Shown here piece after piece: positions 1 through 5,610 of a DNA stretch of 5,697 nt. Source of the DNA: CAYLPJ01 sp964385465 (lineage in GTDB: Bacteria; Planctomycetota; Phycisphaerae; SM23-33); the NCBI GenBank assembly GCA_964385465.1, contig CAYLPJ010000124.1:1-5697 (forward strand), given 5' to 3'. Every line of letters starts with the position of its first letter. Position 1 is the first letter of the stretch. The notes under the pieces were generated by a model. It did not search any database. It was not told the DNA's origin and worked only from the letters and a program-made list of their open reading frames with translations. A program made the position numbers and the translations under genes.

Positions 1-730
1 GGAATGCCCACTGGTCTTCGTACGGCTGAAGGCCCTCATCGAGGAATTCGCTGTTTCCGTGCTCGCGCGGGCCCTTCTGGAGCGGCAGCGCGATCAGGTT
101 CCCGAAGCCGCCCATCGGCAACGTGTCCTGATTGGGAAAAAACCGGTCGTAAGAATCCAGCCCGATGTCAGGTCGGCGCTCCATCGTCTCGGTCAGGATG
201 TGCGCGCCGAGCTTTCTCGCCAGGGCCGCTGGGACGGCCTGAGCGAAGAACACCCAGACGTGCCCGCCATTGCCGCTGCGGGACCGCTCCAGCGCGACCG
301 GCAAGCCCGTTTGGCGGCAGGTCTCCAGGAAAGCCCACACATCCTTCTGCCAGCTCTCTTTGTCGAAGTCGGCGGCGAGAAAGAAGCACGTCTCGTCCTG
401 AAGCATCGGATAGACGCCCATGACGAAGTCCCGCCCTGAATCGTCCCGGCCGGAGAGGTGCCAGCGGATCACATCATCCGTAACCGCCAGAAACCGGCGG
501 TTGGGGCATTCCGCACACTTGACGGATCGCTTGTCGCACAGATCTCTGGCCCATTCGTTGGCACATGCGGGCGCGTACCCGCTCCTGCCTGTCTTGCGGC
601 TCTCGAAACGGCGCGGGTAGACATCCTCGCGCCCTCGAAACAGCGAGCGGAACAGGGCAATCTTCGCCTCGGGCGCGGATTGATGGTTCACCTTGGTGAA
701 TTGATCTGCCTGGCCGGCATCTTCAATCAT
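1..730 (-). CDS. TOTE conflict system primase-domain protein, N-terminal part (runs off left edge)
   Basis: The minus-strand frame is open from 730 to the window edge and gives 243 residues with no stop. It matches, from memory of the family, the archaeo-eukaryotic primase domain of TOTE conflict systems. Visible landmarks are FRSLFRGREDVYPRRF (about 27-42), four cysteines spaced as a zinc site (C56, C65, C72, C75; C-x8-C-x6-C-x2-C), the primase metal-binding motif ADFD (D121, D123), SRSGNGGHVW with H157, and ERRPDIGLDSYDRFFPNQD (184-202) followed by GGFGNLIALPLQK. Family members are usually around 900 residues or more, continuing into a superfamily II helicase and a nuclease; those parts would lie left of base 1. 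The predicted role is defence against mobile elements by nucleic-acid synthesis, unwinding and cleavage in the cytoplasm. ATG at 730 is preferred over ATG at 736 because AGGGGG (737-742) lies 6 bases before 730 but abuts 736. The start overlaps the preceding gene's stop by 8 bases. Domain call strong; defence role inferred. Confidence 0.9.
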   Translation of the reverse strand, partial: MIEDAGQADQFTKVNHQSAPEAKIALFRSLFRGREDVYPRRFESRKTGRSGYAPACANEWARDLCDKRSVKCAECPNRRFLAVTDDVIRWHLSGRDDSGRDFVMGVYPMLQDETCFFLAADFDKESWQKDVWAFLETCRQTGLPVALERSRSGNGGHVWVFFAQAVPAALARKLGAHILTETMERRPDIGLDSYDRFFPNQDTLPMGGFGNLIALPLQKGPREHGNSEFLDEGLQPYEDQWAF

Positions 731-1172
731 CCGCATCCCCCTGACGAGGGGCGGGATCAATGCGGAGATGCGATGATCCGACATCGAGGGCTTCTTCGGG
801 CGTGCCGATGAACTCGCCGGAGCGGAACACGCAGGGCTTGTAGCGGTCGTTGCTGTAGGTGTAGTAGGCCAGGCTCCAGCGGTCCTCCATGCCGAAGTAT
901 CGCAGGCGGACCAGATGGACGGGATTCCGCCTAAGGCGCTCGATCGTCTCCTCGCGCGTCTCGCCCCAGTGCTTCGGCGGCCAGCCCTTGGGCACATCCG
1001 GCTGTACGTACGCGTCCATGTAGCAAAACGCCCCGCGAAAACGAATGTCCAGCGAGGTATAACGGCCGGCATAGTGCTTCTCCGCGTGGGCCAGGATTCG
1101 CCCGCGTGTGCGCTTGCGCACGTCTTCGGGAATTTTCGTTCCGCCGGAATGGGGATTGAACCCCCAAGGCAT
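723..1172 (-). CDS. Conserved-looking protein of unknown function, 149 aa, upstream of the primase gene
   Basis: I cannot name a domain, though the opening (MPWGFNPHSGGTKIP) and the closing half (YFG-EDRWSLAYYTYSNDRY, then GEFIGTPEEALDVG at about 118-131) resemble small hypothetical proteins I have seen in diverse bacteria. The protein is soluble, with no signal peptide or membrane segment. It is rich in aromatic and charged residues: a basic helix at about 15-33, a probable beta-sheet core from about 37 to 117, and a WGETREETIERLRR helix at about 69-82. ATG at 1172 is well supported by GGAGGTG with 7 bases between GGAGG and the start. Its TGA at 723-725 lies inside the start region of the primase gene (ATGATTGA overlap of 8 bases), so the two are very likely translationally coupled. 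That coupling suggests an accessory to the TOTE-type protein, but function cannot be read from the sequence. Confidence 0.88.
   Translation of the reverse strand: MPWGFNPHSGGTKIPEDVRKRTRGRILAHAEKHYAGRYTSLDIRFRGAFCYMDAYVQPDVPKGWPPKHWGETREETIERLRRNPVHLVRLRYFGMEDRWSLAYYTYSNDRYKPCVFRSGEFIGTPEEALDVGSSHLRIDPAPRQGDADD
737..742 (-). promoter_or_regulatory. Ribosome-binding site deciding the primase start
   Basis: On the minus strand AGGGGG is followed by ATGCGG and then ATG at 730, a 6-base spacing. For the alternative ATG at 736 the spacing would be zero. This favours 730 and implies re-initiation within the end of the upstream gene. Confidence 0.6.
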
Positions 1173-1177
1173 TCTGT

Positions 1178-1184
1178 CACCTCC
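1178..1184 (-). promoter_or_regulatory. Strong ribosome-binding site of the 149-aa gene
   Basis: The minus strand reads GGAGGTGACAGA immediately before ATG at 1172. GGAGG is a consensus Shine-Dalgarno core at 7 bases spacing. It lies in the 36-base gap after the SEC-C gene and fixes the start of the 149-aa protein. Confidence 0.8.
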
Positions 1185-1208
1185 AGAGAGAAACAGGGCC
1201 TGCCACGA

Positions 1209-2081
1209 TCAAGGACCGCAGCACTTCTTGTATTTCCTGCCACTGCCGCAAGGACAGGCCTCGTTTCGGCCGACTTTGTCGTCCGACCGTATCGTTGCGG
1301 AGTCGTCATGACGTGCCTTGGGGCCGGACTTGCCGCCCGTGTCGGAAATGGGCGGCAACAGGCTCGGAAATGCTCTAGCCCGGGCCAGCACCTCTGGCAC
1401 AAGTCCTAACCCTTCGACGCCCAGTTCCTGGCGTACGCTGTTCCAGTTCCCGTTGACGGAAATGTCCACACGATTGGCGGCATGTGCCCGCTCAATCAGT
1501 TCCGCCGCGTCGACCGCTTCCAGATCGAGCAGACCGCTGATGATGAATGCATTGACGGTCTCGTCCGTATCTTGGAATTGCGACAGCGTATCACACAGAC
1601 CCTTCAGGGCATCGTCACGCACCTCTGGATGGCGGCCCGCCAGTTCTTTCAGGGCACCGGCGGCGGCAACACGTGCGAAAACCTCATGCTCATCATTCGC
1701 CAGATATCCGGTGAGAGGCTCCAACGCATCCGGCCCTATCCACGCAAAGACATGCGGAAACTCCTCCAGGTACCAGTCGTCCCCTCCCTTGTCCAGTTGA
1801 TCCATCAGGTTCAAGAGCGGGTGGATTGCCTGCACCGCCCGCAACTGTGCCAAGCACCGCCAGGCGTGAATCGGCGCATAGCCCGCCACGAAATCCTTAT
1901 CATCCGGCCAGTCGATCGGCTCGGCCCACTCAGATGCAATCGTCACGAGCTCCGGAATCTCGGAAGCGGTGACGGCAACTTGGGCAATGTAATCGACCTC
2001 GCCAGTTTCCCATCGCCAAGTCTTTCGGGGATCGCCGAACTGTTCCAGTCGACTTCGAAGGGTCGCATCCACTGATTTCAT
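1209..2081 (-). CDS. Helical (HEAT-like) repeat protein with C-terminal SEC-C zinc motif, 290 aa
   Basis: The last 20 residues, GRNEACPCGSGRKYKKCCGP, are a textbook SEC-C motif (C276-x-C278-x8-C287-C288), the zinc-binding tail known from SecA and from many unrelated bacterial proteins. Residues about 30-235 are leucine- and alanine-rich helical segments spaced like HEAT or PBS-lyase repeats, including a stretch with LEPLTGYLANDEHEVFARVA and another with AGALKELAGRHPEVRDDAL. This suggests a binding scaffold rather than an enzyme. A low-complexity linker (about 236-268) joins the helical part to the SEC-C tail. The frame stays open upstream to an ATG at 2273, but that extension looks non-coding (Cys/Arg/His-rich, no domain), so I chose ATG at 2081, which begins MKSVDATLRSRLEQFG. 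No clear Shine-Dalgarno precedes it. It is first in the block that leads to the primase gene, 36 bases before the 149-aa gene. Its partner or target is unknown. Confidence 0.85.
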   Translation of the reverse strand: MKSVDATLRSRLEQFGDPRKTWRWETGEVDYIAQVAVTASEIPELVTIASEWAEPIDWPDDKDFVAGYAPIHAWRCLAQLRAVQAIHPLLNLMDQLDKGGDDWYLEEFPHVFAWIGPDALEPLTGYLANDEHEVFARVAAAGALKELAGRHPEVRDDALKGLCDTLSQFQDTDETVNAFIISGLLDLEAVDAAELIERAHAANRVDISVNGNWNSVRQELGVEGLGLVPEVLARARAFPSLLPPISDTGGKSGPKARHDDSATIRSDDKVGRNEACPCGSGRKYKKCCGP

Positions 2082-2363
2082 AGTCGAGTTTTCTACTGAA
2101 ATGTCTACCAGGCCGCAATGACGAATTAGCAGACACGGGGGCTGCAATATGCCAACCTCGCACACGAGCTGTTGCGGCGCATTCGGCTTGGTCGAGCGGT
2201 TTGCCGTTGCCCTTGCATGAGCTGCCATGTCGTTTCGAACCCGGTTTAGCCCAAAATGCGGCGTCTGCGGCATGTAATTCTATGTCAACGGGTTGCGTAG
2301 CCTTGGACGCGCGGGGGGGTTGACCAAGCCAAACAGAGATTTCGGGGCGACAGAGAGAGACCC

Positions 2364-2393
2364 GGGGCCGAAACGGGGCGTTTGGGGGTGGGG
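2364..2393 (+). other. G-quadruplex motif with four runs of at least four G
   Basis: The plus strand has GGGG at 2364-2367, GGGG at 2375-2378, GGGGG at 2384-2388 and GGGG at 2390-2393, separated by loops of 7, 5 and 1 bases. This satisfies the usual four-run rule with loops of 1-7 and could allow a four-tetrad structure. It lies between the tRNA 3' end and the leftward gene block. A role in transcription or recombination is possible, but in GC-rich DNA such motifs can arise by chance. Confidence 0.5.
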
Positions 2394-2511
2394 CGCGTCC
2401 AAGCGTGCGGCCGGACCGCACCGTGCACGGCTCGCAGACTCCTTTGAATACTGGCCGAAAACGCGACGGCCTGCCGGGGTGTCGGCGGGCCATCCGGTGC
2501 GCGATGCGTTT

Positions 2512-2525
2512 TGCTCCGAGGAGCA
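2512..2525 (-). other. Small hairpin just past the tRNA 3' end
   Basis: On the minus strand TGCTC-CTCG-GAGCA forms a 5-bp stem with a 4-base loop, starting 4 bases after the tRNA discriminator base. It is followed by AAAACG, not a T-run, so it is not a canonical intrinsic terminator for the tRNA. It may help define the 3' end of the precursor. Confidence 0.3.
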
Positions 2526-2529
2526 CAAG

Positions 2530-2602
<73 letters not shown>

Positions 2603-2672
2603 GGGGTCCTCGGCACGCGGGAGGTCGGGTCGCCTTGGCGGGCGAGGGGCGGCCGGGGAACTCGGCACAATG

Positions 2673-2701
2673 AGTCTAGACCCGCGCCCGCCAGGGGTCA
2701 A
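2673..2701 (-). promoter_or_regulatory. Sigma70-type promoter of the tRNA gene
   Basis: On the minus strand TTGACC (2701-2696; 5/6 match to TTGACA) and TAGACT (2678-2673; 4/6 match to TATAAT) are separated by exactly 17 bases. Transcription would start near 2666, giving a leader of about 64 bases before the mature tRNA 5' end at 2602. Spacing and orientation fit a stable-RNA promoter. Confidence 0.65.
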
Positions 2702-2753
2702 GGTGGCAACAGGGATCAACCGTCGTCGGACGGGCGGGGCCCGCGGTGTGTCG

Positions 2754-2787
2754 GTTCTGTCCACCCCCCGCAACACGTGGACACAAC
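2754..2787. repeat. Inverted repeat GTTcTGTCCAC / GTGGACAcAAC
   Basis: TGTCCAC (2758-2764) pairs with GTGGACA (2777-2783) across a 12-base spacer. After one mismatch, three more flanking bases pair on each side, giving 10 of 11 positions. TGTCCAC recurs at 2843-2849. The repeat lies between the divergent tRNA and hydrolase genes, where a regulator could bind. It is not a terminator, because no T-run follows directly on either strand. Confidence 0.4.
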
Positions 2788-2811
2788 GGGGATCGGTATA
2801 TGTAAGTCTTT

Positions 2812-2840
2812 TTGTGTATTGTGTTTGCAGGTTGGATATT
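2812..2840 (+). promoter_or_regulatory. Tentative promoter for the fused hydrolase gene
   Basis: In the AT-richer island before the rightward gene, TTGTGT (2812-2817; matches only the TTG of the -35 consensus) and GATATT (2835-2840; 4/6 match to the -10) are 17 bases apart. This is weak. The main support is position, as this is the only AT-rich stretch upstream of the gene, and it implies a 5' leader of roughly 215 bases. Confidence 0.25.
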
Positions 2841-2857
2841 CCTGTCCACCGGGTTTG

Positions 2858-2873
2858 TAAGGTTTACACCTTA
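2858..2873. repeat. Short palindrome TAAGGT-TTAC-ACCTTA
   Basis: Two perfect 6-base arms flank a 4-base centre. It sits about 18 bases past the tentative -10 (2835-2840), a usual place for a repressor operator. It could also form a hairpin in the leader transcript. No named regulator site is recognised. Confidence 0.3.
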
Positions 2874-2930
2874 TGCACGGGGGAGCCGGACCGTGGCGGG
2901 CGGGCCGGCGCGGCGGGTCGGCTGGGTGTT

Positions 2931-3034
2931 TGCCTTGCGGGGCGGTTGCGGGCATACTGGCGGGGGGTGGTTCGGGCAAGGCGCCGGTGCGGACGGCGCG
3001 GACCGAGCGTCGCGTCCGTCGGCTCCGCAGCCGA
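2931..3034 (+). other. GC-rich 5' leader of the hydrolase gene with potential stems
   Basis: GCCTTGC (2932-2938) can pair with GCAAGGC (2976-2982), closing a G-rich 37-base loop. Nearer the start, TCGGCT (3019-3024) pairs with AGCCGA (3029-3034) over a 4-base loop, 17 bases before the ribosome-binding site. No known riboswitch signature is recognised. The stems may affect translation or may simply reflect high GC. Confidence 0.25.
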
Positions 3035-3051
3035 GCCCGGCCGCGCTCCAC

Positions 3052-3058
3052 GGAAGGA
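3052..3058 (+). promoter_or_regulatory. Ribosome-binding site of the fused hydrolase gene
   Basis: GGAAGGA lies 6 bases before ATG at 3065, which opens a signal-peptide-like sequence. This supports 3065 over the in-frame ATG at 2873. An out-of-frame ATG at 3061 lies within the spacer. Confidence 0.7.
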
Positions 3059-3064
3059 CAATGT

Positions 3065-5401
3065 ATGAACGCGAACCAGGTCTGTCGTGCAGCGTTGGTC
3101 GCGGGGGTGCTGGCGGGGGGCGCGTGGCGGCCCGGATCGCCGCGCCCGGCTGCCGCGGCCGATGTGGCGGAGGCGGCGCCGGCGCCCGCAGCGGCGCCCG
3201 CGCCGACGGAGCACGAGTCGTTGGCGGTCGCCAGACGGGTGGCGGCGAAGGGGCTCGGCGAGGTCGCCAGGGGCCACTATACGCATGTGTTGCTGCTCCA
3301 GGCACTTGCGGAGTTGTACCGGGCCAGCGGGGACCCGTGCGATCTGCAATTGGCCCGCCGCCACCTGATGCCCACCGCCACCGGCAAGAGGGCATTCGGC
3401 GGCAATTTCCTGACCTACCGCTGCGGCGGCAACGGGGCGGCCATCCTGCTTCGGACGGGCCACCTCCCCGAGGCTTCCCAGCAAGTAAAGGCCACCGCGG
3501 AGCTTACACACGAGAAGTCCCCCCGCAGCAGCGAGGGGATCATCACCGCCCCCTGGTGCGTCAAGGGCGACAAGGTCTTCATCGACACCGCCTTCGCCGT
3601 CACGCCGTTCCTCGTCACGGCCGGGCTGCACTTCGACGACCCCGCCTGGGTGCGGGATGGCTTCGAGCACACGGCCAAGCTCTACAACGTCCTCTCGGAT
3701 GCCGAGACCGGCCTCGTCCACCAGGGGCGGGGCTTCACGGGCAAGACACCGATCTCCCCTGTGTATTGGTCGCGCGGCAACGGTTGGGGGCTGGTGGCCC
3801 TGGCCGCGATGGTGGACTACCTGCCCGACGGCGAGATGCTCGACCGCTCGCGGGAGCTGCTGCGGGACCACCTGGTGGCCTGCCTGAAAGTCCAGGATGA
3901 TCGCGGTATGTGGCGGCAGGTCATGGACTTGCACACGGACGCGTCCTACGTGGAGACTTCCGGCACGGGGATGATCCTCTACGCCCTCGCCACCGCCATC
4001 GAGCACGGCGTGCTGCCGCCGGCCCGCAAACGCGATCTCACCCGCGGCCTGGCCGGCTACTTGGCCTACATCGGCCCGGACGGCTCGGTCAGCCACACCT
4101 GCCGGGGCTGCCTCTGCCCGGGTGACGGCACGGCGAGGCCGTATCTCGCCAAGCGATGGAAGCTCAACGATACCCACGCCTTCGGCCCGGCCGTGCTGGC
4201 CTTTGCCAAGGCGCACAAGGTCGGCATCACCCGCGTGCGGGGCAGACTCGGTTCGCGCATGCCCGGGCATGCCCGCAGACTGCGCACCGCCGCCGCAGAC
4301 GACAAGGAGGACGCCATGTCGCAGACGCCCGCCGCAGGCCGGTACCGCGTCGAGCGGCTCGCCGGGGGCAAGCCCGTCATCACCCGGCGGATGTTCGCCG
4401 ACGCCGGCCACGACCGCCTCGGGAGCAACATCAACGGCCCGTCGGTCATCCGCGTGCCGGATTGGATCCCCCCCGCCCGCCGTGCGAACCCCAAAGCCCG
4501 ATATTACCTGTACTTCGCTCACCACCATGGCCGATTCATCCGCATGGCGTGGGCGGTGAACGTCGCCGGGCCTTACACGCTCCATGGCCTCGACGGCCCC
4601 GACGCAGACGGCGCCCGCGGCGTCCTGGCTCTCGGTCCCGACGGCCGCATCGATCTCGCCCACGGTCTGGCCCTGAAAGGCCATATCGCCAGCCCGGACG
4701 TGCACGTGGACGGCGAGAACCGGCGGATCAGGATGTATTTTCACGGCCCGGCCGACCACCGCGGCTCGAACGTGGGGCAGAAATCGTTCGCCGCCCAGTC
4801 GGCCGACGGCCTGGACTTCAACGCCGGCATCGAGCCGGTCATCCTGGGCTTGGCGTACTTCCGCGTGTTCGACTACGGCGGCGCGACCTACGCGATCGCT
4901 TCCCGCGGCGCCCTCTACAAGGCCCCGCCCGAGCCATTCACGCCGCCGGGCGGCTTCGACTTCCGCGGGGAGCTGTGGCATCGGGAGGGCGGGGGGAACA
5001 ACGACAACCCCTTCCAGCACGACCTCGACCGCGATCCTGCGCGCGACCCGACCGGGCGGCTGCGTCACTCGGCCGTCCGGGTGGCCGGCGAGGTCCTGGA
5101 GGTCTTTCACAGCCGCGTCGGCGACCGTCCCGAGCGGGTCCTGCTGACGACCGTGGACCTGACCGCCGGGGCCTTCACGCGGTGGGACCCGACCTATCCT
5201 CCGGCGGAGATCCTCCGGCCGGAGCTGGAGTGGGAAGGCGCGGCCCTGCCGCTGAAGCCTTCCACCGGCGGCTCGGCTGCGGGCGTCCGCCAGCTGCGCG
5301 ACCCGTACGTCTTCGAGGACGCCGACGGCCGACTCTACCTCTTCTACACCGGCGCCGGCGAAGAGGCCATCGGCGTCGTCCGCCTGGTGCCCAATCGCTG
5401 A
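3065..5401 (+). CDS. Secreted GH105-type unsaturated uronyl hydrolase fused to a glycosidase-like beta-propeller, 778 aa
   Basis: Residues 1-32 look like a Sec signal peptide (MNANQVCRAALVAGVLAGG, then AAAA before D33), followed by an Ala/Pro linker to about 48. Residues about 50-390 resemble GH105 (alpha/alpha barrel): FIDTAFAVTPFL with D174, in the place of the family's catalytic Asp segment; YWSRGNGWGLVAL (234-246), the family hallmark; MWRQV (282-286); YVETSGTGM (295-303); and NDTHAFGP near 368-375. GH105 enzymes remove the unsaturated uronic acid left by polysaccharide lyases, as in rhamnogalacturonan breakdown. Residues 418-778 resemble a five-bladed propeller of GH43-type proteins: NGPSVIRVPDW (457-467), YYLYFAHHHG (480-489), HIASPDVHVD (540-549), RHSAVRV (667-673), LRDPYVFEDADGRLYLFYTGAG (744-765). 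Its activity and catalytic residues are unassigned. The joint (about 388-417) is Arg-rich and includes an internal ribosome-binding site and ATG, so this may be two genes whose separating stop was lost. It probably acts outside the cytoplasm on uronate-containing glycans. Families confident; substrate unknown. Confidence 0.9.
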   Translation: MNANQVCRAALVAGVLAGGAWRPGSPRPAAAADVAEAAPAPAAAPAPTEHESLAVARRVAAKGLGEVARGHYTHVLLLQALAELYRASGDPCDLQLARRHLMPTATGKRAFGGNFLTYRCGGNGAAILLRTGHLPEASQQVKATAELTHEKSPRSSEGIITAPWCVKGDKVFIDTAFAVTPFLVTAGLHFDDPAWVRDGFEHTAKLYNVLSDAETGLVHQGRGFTGKTPISPVYWSRGNGWGLVALAAMVDYLPDGEMLDRSRELLRDHLVACLKVQDDRGMWRQVMDLHTDASYVETSGTGMILYALATAIEHGVLPPARKRDLTRGLAGYLAYIGPDGSVSHTCRGCLCPGDGTARPYLAKRWKLNDTHAFGPAVLAFAKAHKVGITRVRGRLGSRMPGHARRLRTAAADDKEDAMSQTPAAGRYRVERLAGGKPVITRRMFADAGHDRLGSNINGPSVIRVPDWIPPARRANPKARYYLYFAHHHGRFIRMAWAVNVAGPYTLHGLDGPDADGARGVLALGPDGRIDLAHGLALKGHIASPDVHVDGENRRIRMYFHGPADHRGSNVGQKSFAAQSADGLDFNAGIEPVILGLAYFRVFDYGGATYAIASRGALYKAPPEPFTPPGGFDFRGELWHREGGGNNDNPFQHDLDRDPARDPTGRLRHSAVRVAGEVLEVFHSRVGDRPERVLLTTVDLTAGAFTRWDPTYPPAEILRPELEWEGAALPLKPSTGGSAAGVRQLRDPYVFEDADGRLYLFYTGAGEEAIGVVRLVPNR
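4257..4272. repeat. Perfect 16-bp palindrome in the domain joint
   Basis: GCATGCCCGGGCATGC is its own reverse complement. It encodes part of the Arg-rich linker between the hydrolase and propeller domains, 44 bases before the internal start at 4316. Its position is where an intergenic region would lie if the two domains were once separate genes. Confidence 0.6.
4304..4310 (+). promoter_or_regulatory. Internal ribosome-binding site before an in-frame ATG at 4316
   Basis: AAGGAGG followed by 5 bases and ATG is a near-ideal start signal within the long gene, in frame, exactly at the boundary before the propeller domain. Initiation here would give a 361-residue propeller protein without a signal peptide. 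It is either a relic of an ancestral separate gene or a live second start. Confidence 0.6.
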
Positions 5402-5448
5402 CGCCGGCGAGAGGGTCGCATCGAGACGCGGTGCGGCCGGCGTGTGCG

Positions 5449-5535
5449 CGCTTGCCGCGACGAGCTCGGTGTGTAGTCGGCCGCGATCCGCGAAGAAACC
5501 GCCGCCCCGGCCGATGCCCTCCAGGCGCAACTACG
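5449..5535. repeat. Direct repeat, copy A (87 bp)
   Basis: It begins CGCTTGCCGCGA and ends CTACG. Aligned without gaps to copy B, 75 of 87 bases match by hand count. Copy starts are 162 bp apart. The minus strand would encode a Gly-rich peptide (LRLEGIGRGGGFFADRGRL then HTE). Nature unknown: possibly a degenerate tandem array, a dispersed intergenic element, or a decayed coding repeat. Confidence 0.8.
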
Positions 5536-5548
5536 CGCCCTGTGGAGT

Positions 5549-5570
5549 GCGGCGGCAACGACGCCGCTTT
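5549..5570 (+). terminator. Candidate hairpin terminator after the fused gene
   Basis: GCGGCG (5549-5554) pairs with CGCCGC (5562-5567) over a 7-base loop and is followed by TTT only. It lies about 150 bases past the stop codon. The T-run is too short for a confident intrinsic terminator. Confidence 0.25.
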
Positions 5571-5610
5571 CGAGTGGGGCGCGGGGCCCCTTCGGCGCCC
5601 GCCGTCGGCA

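Larger units (their letters stand above)
2082..2529. other. Intergenic region between the tRNA and the SEC-C gene; no convincing gene
   Basis: Several frames are open here, but none has a recognisable domain or a good ribosome-binding site. The minus-strand frame continuing upstream of 2081 is compositionally unlike the protein it would extend. Nothing resembling a transposase or integrase is visible. The region carries a G-quadruplex motif (2364-2393) and a small hairpin next to the tRNA (2512-2525). I expect the promoter of the leftward gene block here but could not find a convincing -35/-10 pair. Confidence 0.55.

Noticed and set aside
59..439. 126-codon plus-strand frame
   Set aside because: It is antisense to the conserved primase domain and is explained by that gene's codon composition.
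2130..2250. Possible integron attC-like site (inverted CCAA/TTGG and GTTTAGC fragments)
   Set aside because: The paired R'/R'' core sites with matching arms could not be found, and no integrase is visible.
2082..2273. 64-residue N-terminal extension of the SEC-C protein from ATG 2273
   Set aside because: The extension is rich in Arg, His and Cys with no domain or ribosome-binding site; ATG 2081 gives a sensible helical N-terminus.
2283..2288. Perfect TTGACA on the minus strand as a -35 for the SEC-C gene
   Set aside because: No acceptable -10 hexamer lies 16-18 bases downstream, and the start codon would be about 200 bases away.
2873..3064. Upstream in-frame start (ATG 2873) for the fused hydrolase
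   Set aside because: It would bury the signal peptide 64 residues inside and has no consensus Shine-Dalgarno, while GGAAGGA sits 6 bases before ATG 3065.
2864..5530. 888-codon open frame on the minus strand across the fused hydrolase gene
   Set aside because: It is the mirror of a GC-rich coding strand. Its translation is Val/Gly/Arg-rich without domains, whereas the plus strand shows clear GH105 and propeller motifs.
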